Origin: Neostapfia colusana
Lineage: Eukaryota > Streptophyta > Magnoliopsida > Poales > Poaceae
Reading direction: 5' to 3'
Length of the DNA stretch: 64,000 nt
Assembly: GCA_030760725.1 (NCBI GenBank)
Contig: JASWHV010000011.1
Coordinates: 17,137,501 to 17,201,500 of the forward strand
Both the position numbers and the translations under genes were made by a program. Below are positions 1-13,307 of this stretch, in pieces. Under the pieces are notes generated by a model that was not told the origin of the DNA, ran no database searches, and saw only the letters and a program-made list of their open reading frames with translations. The first letter of the stretch is position 1. Every line of letters starts with the position of its first letter.

Positions 1-2706
1 ACTTCCATTATGCCAGTGGCTACGAACCACATTCACACTTCCCAGGTGTGTAGCCAGGAGATCACTACGAAGCCTTTACAAAGGGATTTCCGACGAGCGT
101 GGGCCCACTGAGGTTTCACCCCTAACAGTATACAAGAGGCTTCAACCCCGCTGCAGTGGCCCCCTCTTGAGCCTTGCGGTTCATATGGTAGTCCAGCTGA
201 CACCTACTCCCCGCACCATCCAACACACCCATACTACGCCGGGGATACACCTAATTAATTGGCCAAGCTGCCCCATCTCAGCATGTGGTTGGCACTGTAA
301 AGCCAGGTTACATGCTCCATGAACCGGTCCTTAGGATCCAGGCAAGTACTAAACACAAACCCGAGTCTCGTGCACCCAGCACACAACCAAAACATCCAAC
401 TTGCCTTGATCCCTACCTCTACATAACTCACAATACCTCATTCAAGAGTATGGTAAAATAAACTGATGATCTCATATCCCAATTATCCCATTCTAAGCAT
501 GGCTAAGCATATGCATAATAATAAATGACATGATAAAATAAATCCCAACCCAGGCTACAAGGAAACAAGGTAATGCAATTCTTGGGAAACTTCCTAGCAT
601 GGGTTTCATATTTCAATTGACAATGCAAATAATTCTAGCTACACCTCCTAGTATAGGATCAAAGTGGTCAAGGACACTTGCCTCCTTCCTGCTGCTCTTG
701 AAATAGTAGTCCTGATCTTGGAAAGGAATAACTTGCTCTTGAGCAGGTTCTACATCATACCATCACACATAGCAAAAGAAAAACAACAATCCATAAGACA
801 TGGTTCACACTTCCACTTCATACAAACCACACATTCATATTTATGAAAGTCATTCTCATTTCTATGTGTTGTGGTTACTCTATGTGTGTTGATTTTGGCT
901 TCCATGCACTTTTAAACATGTGCATATGATTTCTACTTTTGTGTTCATATTTTATGTTTGTATATATTATATGAGTTTCCAATTTAAACAAATTCCTTAT
1001 ATTCAATTTATACACTTTTTAGCTATCAAGTGTGCAGGAAGGGTATTTTTCTTCTCCATATGTGTCTTCAGAATTTCTACCAACCCTAAACTGAATTCTT
1101 TGGATTTTAGAAACTCCATTTATCATTTACTAGTTGCTATATTTTCAGATTTATTTTCCTATGCATAAATGTGTACTTTATTATGAAAATAGTAAGACAC
1201 ATCATCTAAACAGAATAGGTTCTGGTCCTAAATAATTTAATAACATATTTTAACCTTTGCCTCTGATGTAAACTATTTCACAATTATTTTCCCTATTTTC
1301 TAGAACTATTCTTTACTTAAAATGTGTCTTTAAATGTGAATAATAAATTAAACAGATTCAGTTCAGCCCAAAATATATTTTTATCTCACTCCAAAGTTTC
1401 CTAAATACTGAGAAAGTATTTAATTTAATTTTGACAATATGTTTGTCCCACTTTTTAATTTTTAAACACTAGCCACATATTCAATTTCCTAAAGTAAATA
1501 CTAAACAGGGCTAAAAAGTTAAACTTACCCCACTACAGGGTCTATAATATTATTTTAAGAATTTTCAGGGATCTAGCTACACTTATCAGAGGTGTTTTTC
1601 CTAATTTTCATTAAGTCCAGGGGCTAAAACTGATTTTTAAATGAATTTACATGATTTTCTGGAGTTCCAGGGGCTAGATCAGAAGTTTCCGGGGCTAGCT
1701 CTTATTTCCCGAGAACCCCAGGGGGTAGCACGTAAGATTTCCAGTCTTTATAACGCGGGGCTGACGTGGACCGTCCGATTTTAAACCGACGGCCGAGATT
1801 ATAACGTCGAACCGGTACGCGGGGATTTAAACCCTACCGTGCGATTTAAAATAAACGGCGCACAAGCGGCCACGTCGCTCTGATCGAGCGCGGGCGGCGC
1901 TGCCGGTGGCGCACGGCGGCGGGAAGCGGCGATCTCGCCGGAAACTTTCGGATCTTCGGAAATTCTTCCTAGAACTGTGATTTTATGGTATAGATCGGTA
2001 GAGGGGAGATCGGGGATCTCACCTCGGGGGTTTTCTTGAGCTCGGAGGTCCTGGAAGGTGATCGGCGACGAGGTACGAGGCGAAACCACGGCGAAGCTCG
2101 TCGGCGCTGTGTTTACACCGCAAGTCACCAAGTTTTCTGCACCTGCAAGGTTCCCCGGAGGCGGTGGATCAAGACCAGCGAGTTAGATCGGAATTTCCGA
2201 GCTTAGATCAGCCAAAATTCGCCGGAGAAGTCTCGGTTCTCACCGGAGGAAAAAACAGCGATCGCGTGGGAAAAACAGAACGAGGCCGGGGTTTTCATAG
2301 ACGGGGGAGGGCGGCGGGGTGGTTTAGATCATGTCTGCGTCGCCTACGAACAGAATACAGCGGGGATACGCCGAAATCCTGATCGGTTTTGATTCGGGTG
2401 CGAGGGAGTCCGGCGCTGTCGCGAGGTAGACGAAGATCGGGTGGGTCTCGCCTGTCAGTGTGAGGCAGCAGCGCGCGAGGCTGCGGGCTGGCGCGGGCGC
2501 TGGCTGGGCCGGCTGGTGGGTTTCGGCCCACTGGCCGGTTTTTTTCTGTTTTCTCTTTTTCTTTTTCTATTTCTTTTCTGATTTGAGTTTAATTTGAATT
2601 CCAGTTTGAATTTGAATTTTTGCAAAACATGCAACACGTCCAAAATTTTTTTAAATTCCCCTCTTAACATGATTTAGGGTCTTAACAATATTTTTGGTGT
2701 GTTACA
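1..2706 (-). repeat. LTR fragment of the element-B family (Tekay-like gypsy), reverse strand, cut by window edge
   Basis: Read on the minus strand this stretch aligns end to end with about the first 2.7 kb of element B's LTR (34391 to about 37097). It begins with the same terminal TGTAACAC at its right end (2706). The promoter block of B's LTR is recognisable around 2281-2309, but the TATA-like motif is altered. The left part lies outside the window, so whether this is a solo LTR or one end of a complete element cannot be decided. It abuts LTR F at 2707. If it is an insertion, the duplicated target would be ccttt (2707-2711) on this side. Confidence 0.9.
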
Positions 2707-5700
2707 CCTTTGAAGACCCAACTCTGGCGTCCTTCATTACGTCGTATGTGGCTACCTTTCCCAGGACACTAGACTGTAGAACCGGTCACGCTGTCTCGGG
2801 CTCATAGGTCTAACGAGACGATGTGGTATGCCTCTACAATCCAGTGAACCTGGTACATCGGTTTCCTGATTCCCATATGTCAGTAAGCATCCGGTACACA
2901 ACTCAATACCTTCTCCTAGGTGCCGGATACGCATCGGTCCTTAACCGACACAGGCAGAGCTACTCGACCAAGACCTCGTCTTGTCGCTGCCTAACCATAC
3001 TGCCCGGTCTCATCTTTAGAAATTTAAACTTTAGTTTGCCTCATTTCCGACTCCACCCGCGTAATCCCGTCTATAACTCGCGAGTAGATTCCAACTACTC
3101 GACTTCTACCGGATGTCCTAATCTATTTAGCACGGCATTATTCTACAGCGGTGACCCTTTCTACCCTTAAATCCAAGGTTCATTTGGTCATGCATTTGGA
3201 GTGTAAAACAGCCTTGACCTAATGCACATACAAACTTAGACCCATAGCAGTGAACAAAGTAAAAATTTGAGAACACAACTTAAATGCAAACCGGGGATTG
3301 CCTTAGTTTTGCAGGTGACTAGAGTCAGAGATGTATGAAGTTAGTTTCTGCTGACTTGAAGTTCAATTCCTGCCTTCCTTGTTCCTTGATCCAAGCTCAA
3401 CTTCTCCTTCTTCACTTTCCACGTTTAATCACTACACGTTATGAATATGCATACATGTTTAATTGTACAACCTTTGCTAAAAAGTTCTAATGACAAGTTT
3501 AAAACTGGAACTCTGTTTAAGAATTTAAAATGACACTGGGGCTGGTGGTTTGGGTGTGTGTTTAAGCACTATGATCAAGTGATGAGTGGGGTTTCATCAC
3601 TTGGGTGGTGATCACCTAATGGGTTGAATAGAACACTACTGATCCAGGGCTCCAATGGAGCTGGAAATTTTCTTGTGAGTTCCATGTCACAAGAAAGTCC
3701 TCAGGACCAAAATTCAGAATGTTTCACCTATTAGATCACCCAGAACAATTCCCTAAGCATTTAGGCATAAAGGAATTAACTCTGATTAAACTTGCACTTT
3801 CATGCAAATCCAAGTGAACCATAATTTCAAACATGGCTCAGGGAGTATGCCTGAATTTTTCTAGGAGTTTTGGAGCTAAGGAATACCCATAACTGAATTT
3901 CCAAGTTTTGGAAATTCTCTGAAAATGTTTCTGTACTCATTTGAATACAGAATCCTATAATCAGAATTACCCTAACTCAATAAACTCCAAATGAGGTGAA
4001 ACTTTTACAGGAGTTTTCTAACATCCTAAATAATATCCTGGCAAAATTTGGGAATTTTTGGATGAACCAAACTCCCTCTAAAATTCTTTTGCATAAAAGT
4101 TTTAAAGAATTCTCCAGAATTTTCTATTGGTTTTCATTCAAATTGGGTTGCATATTTGGATCGAGTTTTTCATCCTGAACCCAACCCAATTTGAATCACT
4201 AAATTTGGAGCTTCCTACCAAAAGTTATGGGGTTCTAAAGTTTGGACTGAATCCGAAATCCAAATAAATCGGTAAATGTTTAAATCTTGCGGGTGGGTCC
4301 AGGGGACCACGTGTCATGCGCTGGGACAGACCACACGGGGCCACAGTATCACTTCCCGCGCTGTCGCAAAGGATCCCGGGGCCACAGCCGATCAGCAGTT
4401 TAAATTTTTCCCTCGCTGACACGTGGGACCCGCCAGTCGTCTTCTTCCTCGGACCGGTTTCTCTTCCCGCGCCGCCCCCTCGTCGGAACTTCATCGGAGC
4501 TCGCCGGACCTGGCTTCCCGGCCGCCTCTCGGCTCGGTACTTGCCGCCTCGGGGTTTCCAGATACGAGGAATTCAATGGTCCGGTGATCTCGGGCTGCCG
4601 GTGACCGGAAATCGGTCGGCGACGTGCGTACCCCTCGGTACAGCTTCGGCGCTGTGGACCGAGCACCCTAACCCGCCAAAGGCTCGGGGGATTTGTTCTA
4701 AAGCACCAGTCAAAGATAGGCTAGCTCGTCAAGGCCTCAACGTGGCTCGGAAACGGCGGCAATCTGGTTGTCACCGTGCGCCCGCGTGTTCCTGCCATGG
4801 CCGCCGATCGGAAAGCTCGGAATTAGCCGCTAACACGGGGTTTCTAGCTAAGGTTGTGAAAGGGATCGGACCGCCGTTAAGCCTAGACCCTTTGTGCACG
4901 AGTTGGTGACCTCTAAGTGCAAATTAAGCGTGAATTTGAGAAATCTTTACCAGAGGGTCCGTGGTCGTGCTCCGGAGGAAAAACTTCGAATTCTGTCACT
5001 GTGGGTCACCGTTTGAGCTGAGCTCCGGGGAGTGCACTGGGTTTGCATGCGTTGCCGGTCAGAACTGAGGCGGCAGCGGCGGGCTGTCGAGTTTCGTCTT
5101 GCGCGAGGAGGAAAAACACGAGCTGTGGTTCGGCTCCGGGGAACGGATCACGCCGATGGGTAAGGCAGCCACGAGCAGCTCTCCAGCGCTGCTACTTCAG
5201 TGAGGAGGTGGCAGCAGCTTGCGCTCGGTGGCGCCTGGAGCTCGAGCGGCAGTTCGGGCGTGGACCGATAACAGTGAGCTGACACTTAGGCTGTAAGTTT
5301 TATCCTTCCCCTCTCAATGACAATTGGGGCCCACAGCTCATCTCTGCCCCAAAAGATCTTCAATTTTTGGCCTAGTGCAAATTCAGCCCTGAGGAACTCA
5401 AATTCAACAGTCATTTGGCAATTTGACAAGTTGTGCCTCAGTTTCAAATTTAAATTCAAATTTAGATGAAATTTACAAGTCCCTTTGATATTCATATCAA
5501 GGCACCTCCAAATTTGCTCAAAATTTGTCTTCCTCATAATTTGGACCTGAGGAATTCAAATATGCCATCTGATCCTTAAGTTGGCCATTGCAAATACAAA
5601 TTTTCAAACAACAGTTTGAATTTCCTTTTTGGAAAGGGCCTTTTTTGCCTTGAAGTAAACCATTTAATTCAAACTGAAATTTAAGTCCTCTTTGGTGATG

Positions 5701-6545
5701 ACCCATCTGAATTTGGGTGAAACACTTTGGTTTGCTCCTAGCCCATGCTTGATCAATCTTGGTCCCAAGCTGAACCGCACAAGTTCAGTTTGACCATGCC
5801 CCTCAAATTTGAATTTGAAGGTGATCTCAAACAATGCTTTGAACAAATGGTATATGAGCTTAAAATCCCTCCCATTTTGGAACTTAAGCTCTTCAATACC
5901 TGAGGACTGCAATGGTCATCTCATATATATGCTTTTGGACCATCTGAACATGAATGCTTTGCAAGGGTTCAAAAATGGGGTTTAAACTTCCTTCCCCTCT
6001 ACTCATAGAGAATGTGCATATGAGTTAGATTTTTGGGAGTCAAATCCTTTCCCGGGTTAACATGTGTTCAACAGGAGTTAAAGAAGATTTTAGCTCTTCC
6101 CACATGTCCATGCTTGAGTTTGTCACTTTATGTGACATAACTCAAGTCATTCCCTTGTCCTAATATGTTTGAATTCAGCATGAACTCAACATGATCATCG
6201 TCCATTCCCTTTTGGCTCACCCTCTAATCAGAAAGTTGGCACCACGTTCTCCTCAATTCAAATGTATGAGGCTCCATGTGTATACAAAAGTTTGGCAGCA
6301 ATTTGAGCTGAGCCTTTGAGACTAAAGAATTTATTTTTGTTCTTTCTCATGTACATGTATGATTACACATGAGTTTAACTCCACCTTGGTCCAACACCTT
6401 CAAAGGCATGCTTGAACCCATGTGGTTGCACCTCATGTATACCATCCCATGTAAGAAAGTTTTTGTAAGTCCCATTTTTCATGAACAGAAACACAATGAC
6501 GTTCCATCATCGTTCCTTTGCATTCATGTCTTTGGGACTTTTATA
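2707..6545 (-). repeat. LTR 'F', gypsy family of elements C, D and E, reverse strand
   Basis: The right end, read on the minus strand, starts TATAAAAGTCCC and matches the start of element C's 3' LTR at 29038. Internally it has the order seen in elements A, D and E: an AT-rich start, a GC-rich core (about 4290-5280) flanked by CACGTG motifs, a long AT-rich part, and a conserved inverted repeat at about 3078-3101. The left end is replaced by the B-family LTR fragment. No coding sequence is credible; long frames in the GC core have no domains. It could be a solo LTR or the 5' LTR of an element continuing leftwards. Confidence 0.75.
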
Positions 6546-8013
6546 CAAAACAGGCAAGCTTCGGTTTGCATTTAACAGCTTTTAAGTTTTTATTTTGTAT
6601 TCAGTCTTTTTGTTAGGAAATAGACTGTGCATTAGGTATAGTTGTTTTGATACTCCTCTTGCATGACCAGAGAAACCTATGGAGTATTGCGTAGACGTCT
6701 TTTCACCATGTAGAAACTGCCATGCTTAATTAGGGTTTGGTAGAAGTCGAGTTGTTGGACGCTACTCGCATGAGCAGGAGAAACAGGGGCATACGGGATT
6801 GGTTAAGGTAATTGTTAGCAAGTTGAAGTTGAGACCAGGCAGGTTGTAGGAGCAACAGGACATAGGGGCCTGGGTGCGTTAGACCTGTCCATGTCCGTCA
6901 AGGACCGATCTGTATGTGGCCCTGTTGAGCAATTTTGAAGTGTACCGGACTCATGCTGGCTATATGGGACCCAGTAAACCGATGTACCTCGGGAAGTTTA
7001 CGTTGGGACTTTTCTGGTCGCCTCAGGCGTGAGGACGATGTGCAGTTTGTGGGTAACGCTCTCATGACATCTCATGTTGGTAGGTGCACCATGAGTGTGT
7101 CTACTGTGCGGGATGATCTGATCGATTTGACCTAGGTGAAACAGGGGAAAGACTGTCACTTACGATATCAGTGATGGTTGCTGTAGGCAACGTCGAGTAC
7201 GGCGTACGTGTCGTGTAGTCTGTGCGTTTTTTATTCGAATCACCGTCGCTCACGGTAGTGAGCATACTTGTTCTCACTGTCGTGACGTAGTAAGAACATG
7301 CATTGAGATAAGAACTAATCATTGTAGATTGAAGTTGATACTAGTATTGTGCTGTTACCTTGTATGCATAGATCGGAGCAAACTCGATTTGTTTCCACCA
7401 TGAGCAGATTACATCAGGGGAAGCGTTTCTTGTTTGATTGTGGACTCCCGATGTGAGGTGCCCAAGGTTACTCTTAATTTGCTGCTAATAAGACCTGAAA
7501 GTAAGGATTCACATTTAGGAGAGTTTATTATGCAATTTGCTATCCTACTCTATGTCTTAACCTTCATGTAGAGTTTCATGACTAGGTTTGACGGTTAAAT
7601 CTTGCTGAGCTTTATGCTCATGGATACTATACTAGTTGTTTTGCAGGTATTGACGCTATGCTTATGAGTATGGTTGCCGATGAGACTCGGAAAGCTCCGA
7701 GTGGTTGCTCATGAGCATCCTCGCCGCTGCCGTTGGTTGTGATTCTTGTTGCTAGTAAGAAACATCCATGGGCGGGACAGTTTCTTTGTTGCGGAGTTAG
7801 ATATGAGTCTTTAGAGTTATAGTCTTCCGCTGTATATTAATTTGAGATAAGTATTGGTAAATTAACTTTTTGTATGCTTCCACAAATGATTTATGTAATA
7901 TGGTTTCCTTTCCTCGTGTACTGTTGGGTGCCGCATCGCACGGCACAACCCAATGTGATTCCCGGGCGAGCGTGCAAGGACCCTAGATCTGGGGACGGGC
8001 GTGCCCCGTGACA
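6546..8013 (+). repeat. Truncated 5' LTR of gypsy element C (last ~1.47 kb)
   Basis: It starts in mid-LTR at a block equivalent to one in element A's LTR (ggcaagctccggtttgcat, there on the minus strand). It ends in CCCCGTGACA at 8013, directly before a primer-binding site. It carries the LTR-conserved inverted repeat in degenerate form at about 6745-6775. The first part of the LTR is missing, and the junction at 6545/6546 is with LTR F in opposite orientation. The start position is approximate by a few bases. Confidence 0.75.
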
Positions 8014-8016
8014 GCG

Positions 8017-8034
8017 TGGTATCAGAGACGGGAT
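8017..8034 (+). other. Primer-binding site of element C
   Basis: The sequence TGGTATCAGAG begins three bases after the LTR end. It is the usual complement of the 3' end of initiator tRNA-Met used by plant LTR retrotransposons. This fixes element C as forward-strand, with its internal region to the right. Confidence 0.85.
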
Positions 8035-9153
8035 GGGAATAGCGCACGGATTGAGGATCATTTTACGATAAAACTTAGGATACGGTGAGAAAACGATAGT
8101 ATGCCCACATAAGGGCTACTATATTAGCGTATTATGAAGGTGGCAGCCTAACTTACTTGCTTATTCGGAAAATCATGCATCTCAGGACTTTCCGTGTCAT
8201 GGGGGGTGCATGTAAGCGCTGTTCACTACTGCACATAAGCTGAAGGGTGGAGCCCCTTGGGTGGCAGGTAACCCGGCCAGCGTTGGAATCCTCTACGACT
8301 CTGCATGTCGTTTGGGGTATTTGAGCAACGCCCTTCCCTGGCGTGCTACGGGCGTGGTTAGTAACGTGAACACATAGTTCAAGGCATGTTTGGCTTGAGA
8401 ACACCCGTGCAAGTGATGATCGACGGGTGTATGAAACTGTATTGGGACCGGGTTTGGTATGCAGCCGAACCTGATGATTGTGTGTGATTTATGCAGGTAC
8501 TAACCACAAAAACCATAGTTCGAGTACAACACGTTTGCGAGTGACCGTCTTAGTGCCACCTATGGATACGTATATGACGGTGTAAGCCGGTTAGGATTTT
8601 CTTTTGTGAGGCAACGTAGTACCATCATATGTCTTACGGTGCATCACCACCGTACTACACTTGATAAGTTCTTTCCTATGAAGAAATCATTCATGACTAA
8701 CTTTTAACTAAAATGGAGGTCTGAAAACGCATAGTAGTTACTGAGCTCTTCATTTGAACTAAGCTTCAAAGGAGAGAATTGATAGGACTCTAAGTTTCTC
8801 AAAAACATAGTACTCTGTTCTGGCAGGGGTTTTTTCTGGAGTTTGACAGAGCATAACTCTGAGTAGATTTACCCAATGGAGGTGTATGATACAGTTCTGG
8901 AAAGTTTATTAAGTGCTCTCTAACTTCTCTGTGGACCTACAGAGCAAAATCACAAGCCAAATTGGTTGAATGTCCAGTTGAATGCAAACTGTCCAGAAAC
9001 ATGCAGATGCAAACCTCTCTGGATGTTTCTGTATATTAGCCATAACTTTCTGTAGAAAAATCCCTAACGGTCATATGATACACCTTTGGAATGGTTATGA
9101 AAATTTCAACAATTTTGTAGTTAAGAGTTTGTTCAGATTTGTACTATATTTTT
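8035..9153 (+). other. Untranslated leader of element C, first part
   Basis: No credible coding region. The stretch about 8180-8400 aligns with the reverse complement of about 20200-20420, the leader of element A, so the two elements share a related leader. The leader is interrupted at 9153 by element A and resumes at 24709. Confidence 0.75.
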
Positions 9154-12100
9154 TGACACGACCCCAAGGTCCTGTCGAGCCAGGATCACGCTGAGGGGTG
9201 CTGTGTTGCACAACACCGTATAACACACGTCAAAGGTACAAAGCGGAAGCAGAAATTTTATTACAAAAAACAAGTTTATGGACATGTTTACATCAAAATA
9301 AGTTCAGTCTACACTCGCGGGCGTAGACTAAGCATCAAGTGCACGTTCAGCCCTGGAACGTGTCCTTGCTAGCACACACGCACACTGACACTGCGGCGTG
9401 CACGACTCCCACTCGACGGGGTTCCCCTCCTGGGGTTCCGTCTCCTCCTCGGGAGTCCCTTCCTCATAGAACCCTGCAAAAGCATCAAACACAAGCAGTG
9501 AGCACGAAGGCTCAGCAAGTCTGACCCGTCTCACCTAAACATGGAACTTCTACATGAGGGGTGATGGGTACATGAGATAAAATCATTTGCAAAGGACTCG
9601 CCTAATTAGTAGAATCTTACTTCCAGTTTTAGCAGCAGGTTGTGGAGAACCTTACGCTAAGGCACATGAGAGAGCCGCAATCAAACAAGAAACGCATTTC
9701 TCTCATGTACTTTGCCCAAAGTTGAAATGAACTTTAATTAGCTCTAAACTACAGCAAGTCGTTAGCAATCAAGTCCATCTTTCAATCAGCACCATTTTAA
9801 CATGTAACTAGCCTGTTCTTTCTACGTCACGGTACAGTGAACAAGTGGTACTCACTGACCGCGAGGGACGGCGATTATAATCGATTTACACCTGCAGGGT
9901 TACCCGAACAACCCGTCACGTACGCCCGTACTCGATGTTGCCTACAACAACCATCACGGACGCCGTACACGACTACCTTTCACCCGTTAGCCAAATGTTG
10001 AACCGGTCCAATCGTCCAGAGCAAGAGGTCTCTGCACGCGCATCTCAGTGCCGCCAGCCGATTTACACCTCGAGCTCTCAACCTACCCTCTGAACGACCA
10101 GCTATGCCTCAACACCCAGCTACCCGAGTTACATTGGTTTCCCGGTTCCCATATAGCCGGTAGGTCTTCGGTACTGTTCTAGCTTGTTCAACAGGCCCGC
10201 ACACGGCTCGGTCCTCAATCGACACAAGCGGAGTAATAGCACACAGGCCCCAAAGTCCTGCTGCCCGTACCCTCCGCTTGGTCTCATTTTCTTGCCATGT
10301 GTTTCATGTGCTATCTCTAGCCGAGTCGAGTGCCCCTAGCCTATGCTTGCGAGTAGTTCCAACTACTCGACTTGTACCGAATCCTACACTATCTTAGCAT
10401 TGCAGTAGCTAACGGGGTTTGCAATCCTAAACCCAACCCATGGTGTTCATGGCTATGCAATTGGGTTTCCAAACAAGACTCTATACAAAGAATAAAGTAA
10501 ACAAGGATGTGCTCAAAACAATAAAAATTTGTAAAAGGTTAATGCAAACCGGAGCTTGCCTTGCTGCTCTTGGTCGTAGACTAGCTGCTCCTCCGGAGTA
10601 ACGAAGTCTAGGACTTCGGGTTCCTCCTCGACCTTAGCGACTACATGATATAAGGCATACATGTATTAATTTGAATGCATTTATATTAAATTTGAATTTG
10701 TGAAGCTTATAGCTTTTGCTAGACAGACCTAATGACTGTGAAACTTTTATTGTGGCATTGTTACAACCTAAACAGAGACTTGGTCAAGTTTTAGTTGCAG
10801 CAAAGTTCATTTGAGCCCTCCACAATTAATTATGTCCTTGACCTTAATTGGAACTCTTAGGGTGTTCTAGGAATTTTCATGATACAAACTATGACTTTCT
10901 GAAAACTAGATTTTCAGAGGGTTCTAATGGAGTTGGTCTCACTTAATTTGGAAGTTCCTAACTAAAGATATGAGCTAAACAATTTCAGAGAAAATTCTGA
11001 AAATGCTTCTGAACATTTTCTATTTTCTCTAGAACAGTTTCACTAATCACATCATTAGGCGGATTAAATGAGCTCCAATGGGTCTGAAATTTTTATGGTA
11101 GTTCAGGGATATTTTGGTGGACATTCCAGCAAAATTTCAGGATTTTCCTCCCCAGGATTCTCCAATTAAAGTTCCTAACAGTTTAAACTTTGAGGAATTA
11201 ATTCTTGAGAAACAAGGGTTTTCATGAAGTGAAACTTGATTTGCTGGAAAGTGCTCAGAAAGCTGAATCTAGCAAAATTTGGTTCACTCGATTTGGAGCT
11301 CTCTAGCCAAAGTTATGAGGATTTGATGTTTGGAGGAATCCTGGAAATTGGGGAAAAAGTTTAAATTTCGCTGGGGCCCGCGGGGACACGTGTCGAGCGC
11401 GGAGGTGTCCGGCACACCGGAGATACCACACGTGTCAAGCGCGGAGGTGTCCGGCACACCGGAGCTCACAGGGTATTTGCGCGCCAGCACAGCGGATCCC
11501 CGGCCACACCCGATCCCGGTTTAAATTCTTCAGCCGCTGACACGTGGGTCAGCCGGCTTCGTCTTCCTCCCGCCATTCTCTCGCGCCCGCGCCGCCGACC
11601 TCGCCGGAGCAGACTCGGGGCTCGCCGGCTCGCCGCTGCCGGACCTCCCATGGTCTGAAACTCGCCACCAGGGGGTTGTCGACATCGAGGAACGCGTCGG
11701 TGGTGTCAGGTCGGGCTGGGGGTGACCGGAAATAGCTCGGCGACGTGCCGCGGCCTCGGTTGAGGTTCGGCACCGTCGACAGTGGTTTCTAAACCCGCCA
11801 ACACCAAGAACAAACGGCCTTATTGCATCAGCGTATCTCTAGGAAGCTCGACAAGGTGTCAAAATGGTTCAGGGATGGCGGCAAGTTGGTCGGCACCGTG
11901 TGACCGATCATGCCCGCCATGACCGCCCTCGATCGAGCTCGAAATCCGTCACTCCTAGACAGTTTCATGCTACGGATGCAGAAAAGATTTGATGACCTTC
12001 GAAAGATCATAGAGCGAGAATTTAAAGAAACCGTACCGGAAGCTCAGTTTAAGGTTGCCGGAGCAAAAACTGAGAATTCGCTGGCGAGAGTTCACGGCGT

Positions 12101-13238
12101 GGCTTGAGCTTCAGGAGGAAGCAACGTGGAGTTCGTGCGCTCCTGTTGCCGCCCTTGCTCGACCGTGGAAGTGGTTGCAGTGTGCTGTCCGCGTGAGACC
12201 GATCGCCGTCCTTCAGCTAAACTGCGGCGGTCGTCGTTCTTCACGGGAACAGGGGCCGAAACCCGGTGGTTCAGGCGTTGGGAGGGTGGTGTGCGACCTC
12301 AGGTGGCTGTCTAGCAGCTCAGGAACGAAGGAGGAGATGGTTCTGCTGGTTTTCCTGATTGAGCAGAGAGATGCGGCGAGAAACAATGCCGCTGCTCGGG
12401 TTTGCCCGCGAGAAGATAAAGCCGGCCGACTCCTGCTTAGTGGAGGCGGTGCCGGTCGCGTGGGGGCGCGAGCAAGCCGCCCTGGGCGCCAGCGCACGGA
12501 GAGGGAAGCAGCTGGTGGCGCCGGTAGCTGCTCGGTGGCACAGCCGACAGCTGCTCGGTGGAATTTCCCACCGAGACTCTGACTTTGGGTGCAAGTTTCT
12601 CCTTCTTCCCTCTATGACATGTGGGTCCCACCTGGGGTTTTAACCTCTGAAATTTACTCCCAATCACTGTTGTAAACAGTGAGCCCCATAATACCCCTGG
12701 TGATTCAAATTATTTACCCCTGAGCCATTTGAATTGAATAGAATTCAAATTGGGTTTGGTTTGAGTGAATTTCAGCACAAGTTCAGTTTCGAATTCAAAT
12801 AAAGTTTGAATTTTCCCCACTTAGCTCATGTCAAGATCAACTCCAAATGGAGTGAAAATTGGTGTGTGAGCTCACAAAAATGTGCTGAGTAAGAATATGC
12901 CTCCCACTTTTAGATTCATGGGATAAAAACAGTTTGAATTTGAATATGGTTTCAAACTGCCCTCTTTCTAACTATACCCAAAATGACCTCAAAAAGGTTT
13001 GGAATTTGGGTGAAACTTGGCCTGGACATCCTTAGCAAAGTGTAGGAGTTTTAATATGTCCAGCCCCCTTATATCTCATGTGGGAAATACCACTTTGGCA
13101 ATGTGTGAGTTTGTTCTCTAATGAGCATGTTGATAATTGTTACTTGCTCTTCACTTGTGTTCATCATCCTGCCTCAAATGAGGTGTGTGGTGTGGTGATG
13201 AACACTGCAAATGTGTGTCAAAAACTGAGGCCCTTACA
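9154..13238 (-). repeat. Element A 3' LTR
   Basis: 4085 bp, near-identical to 20585-24703. On the minus strand it starts TGTAAGGG and ends in TGTCA. It includes a 42-bp-period tandem duplication with CACGTG motifs (11386-11469) and the conserved inverted repeat at about 10349-10371. It is shorter than its partner mainly by about 37 bp missing near 11988. Confidence 0.93.
11386..11469. promoter_or_regulatory. Two 42-bp repeats with CACGTG motifs in element A LTR
   Basis: Unit 1 from 11386 and unit 2 from 11428 share acacgtgtc then agcgcggaggtgtccggc. A third ACGTG motif lies about 80 bp to the right (gacacgtggg). The same pair is in the other LTR from 22814. CACGTG is the plant G-box core bound by bZIP/bHLH factors; activity here is inference. 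Confidence 0.55.
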
Positions 13239-13251
13239 TTCCTCCCCCCTT
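13239..13251 (-). other. Polypurine tract of element A
   Basis: Minus-strand AAGGGGGGAGGAA directly abuts the LTR start. It is the expected plus-strand DNA primer site. The same 13 bases abut element C's 3' LTR. Confidence 0.9.
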
Positions 13252-13307
13252 AAAAGAATCTCGTCCCGAGATTATAAGGTAAAAATGAGAGAGAGGACAG
13301 TGGAAAA

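Noticed and set aside
4316..4909. 197-codon open frame in the GC core of LTR F
   Set aside because: It lies inside an LTR, has no recognisable domain, and the matching position in other LTRs is not open in the same frame. GC-rich sequence gives long open frames by chance.
12055..12667. Several overlapping open frames in element A's LTR core, repeated at 23689-24132
   Set aside because: Same GC-rich LTR core in both LTR copies; frames overlap on both strands and show no domain.
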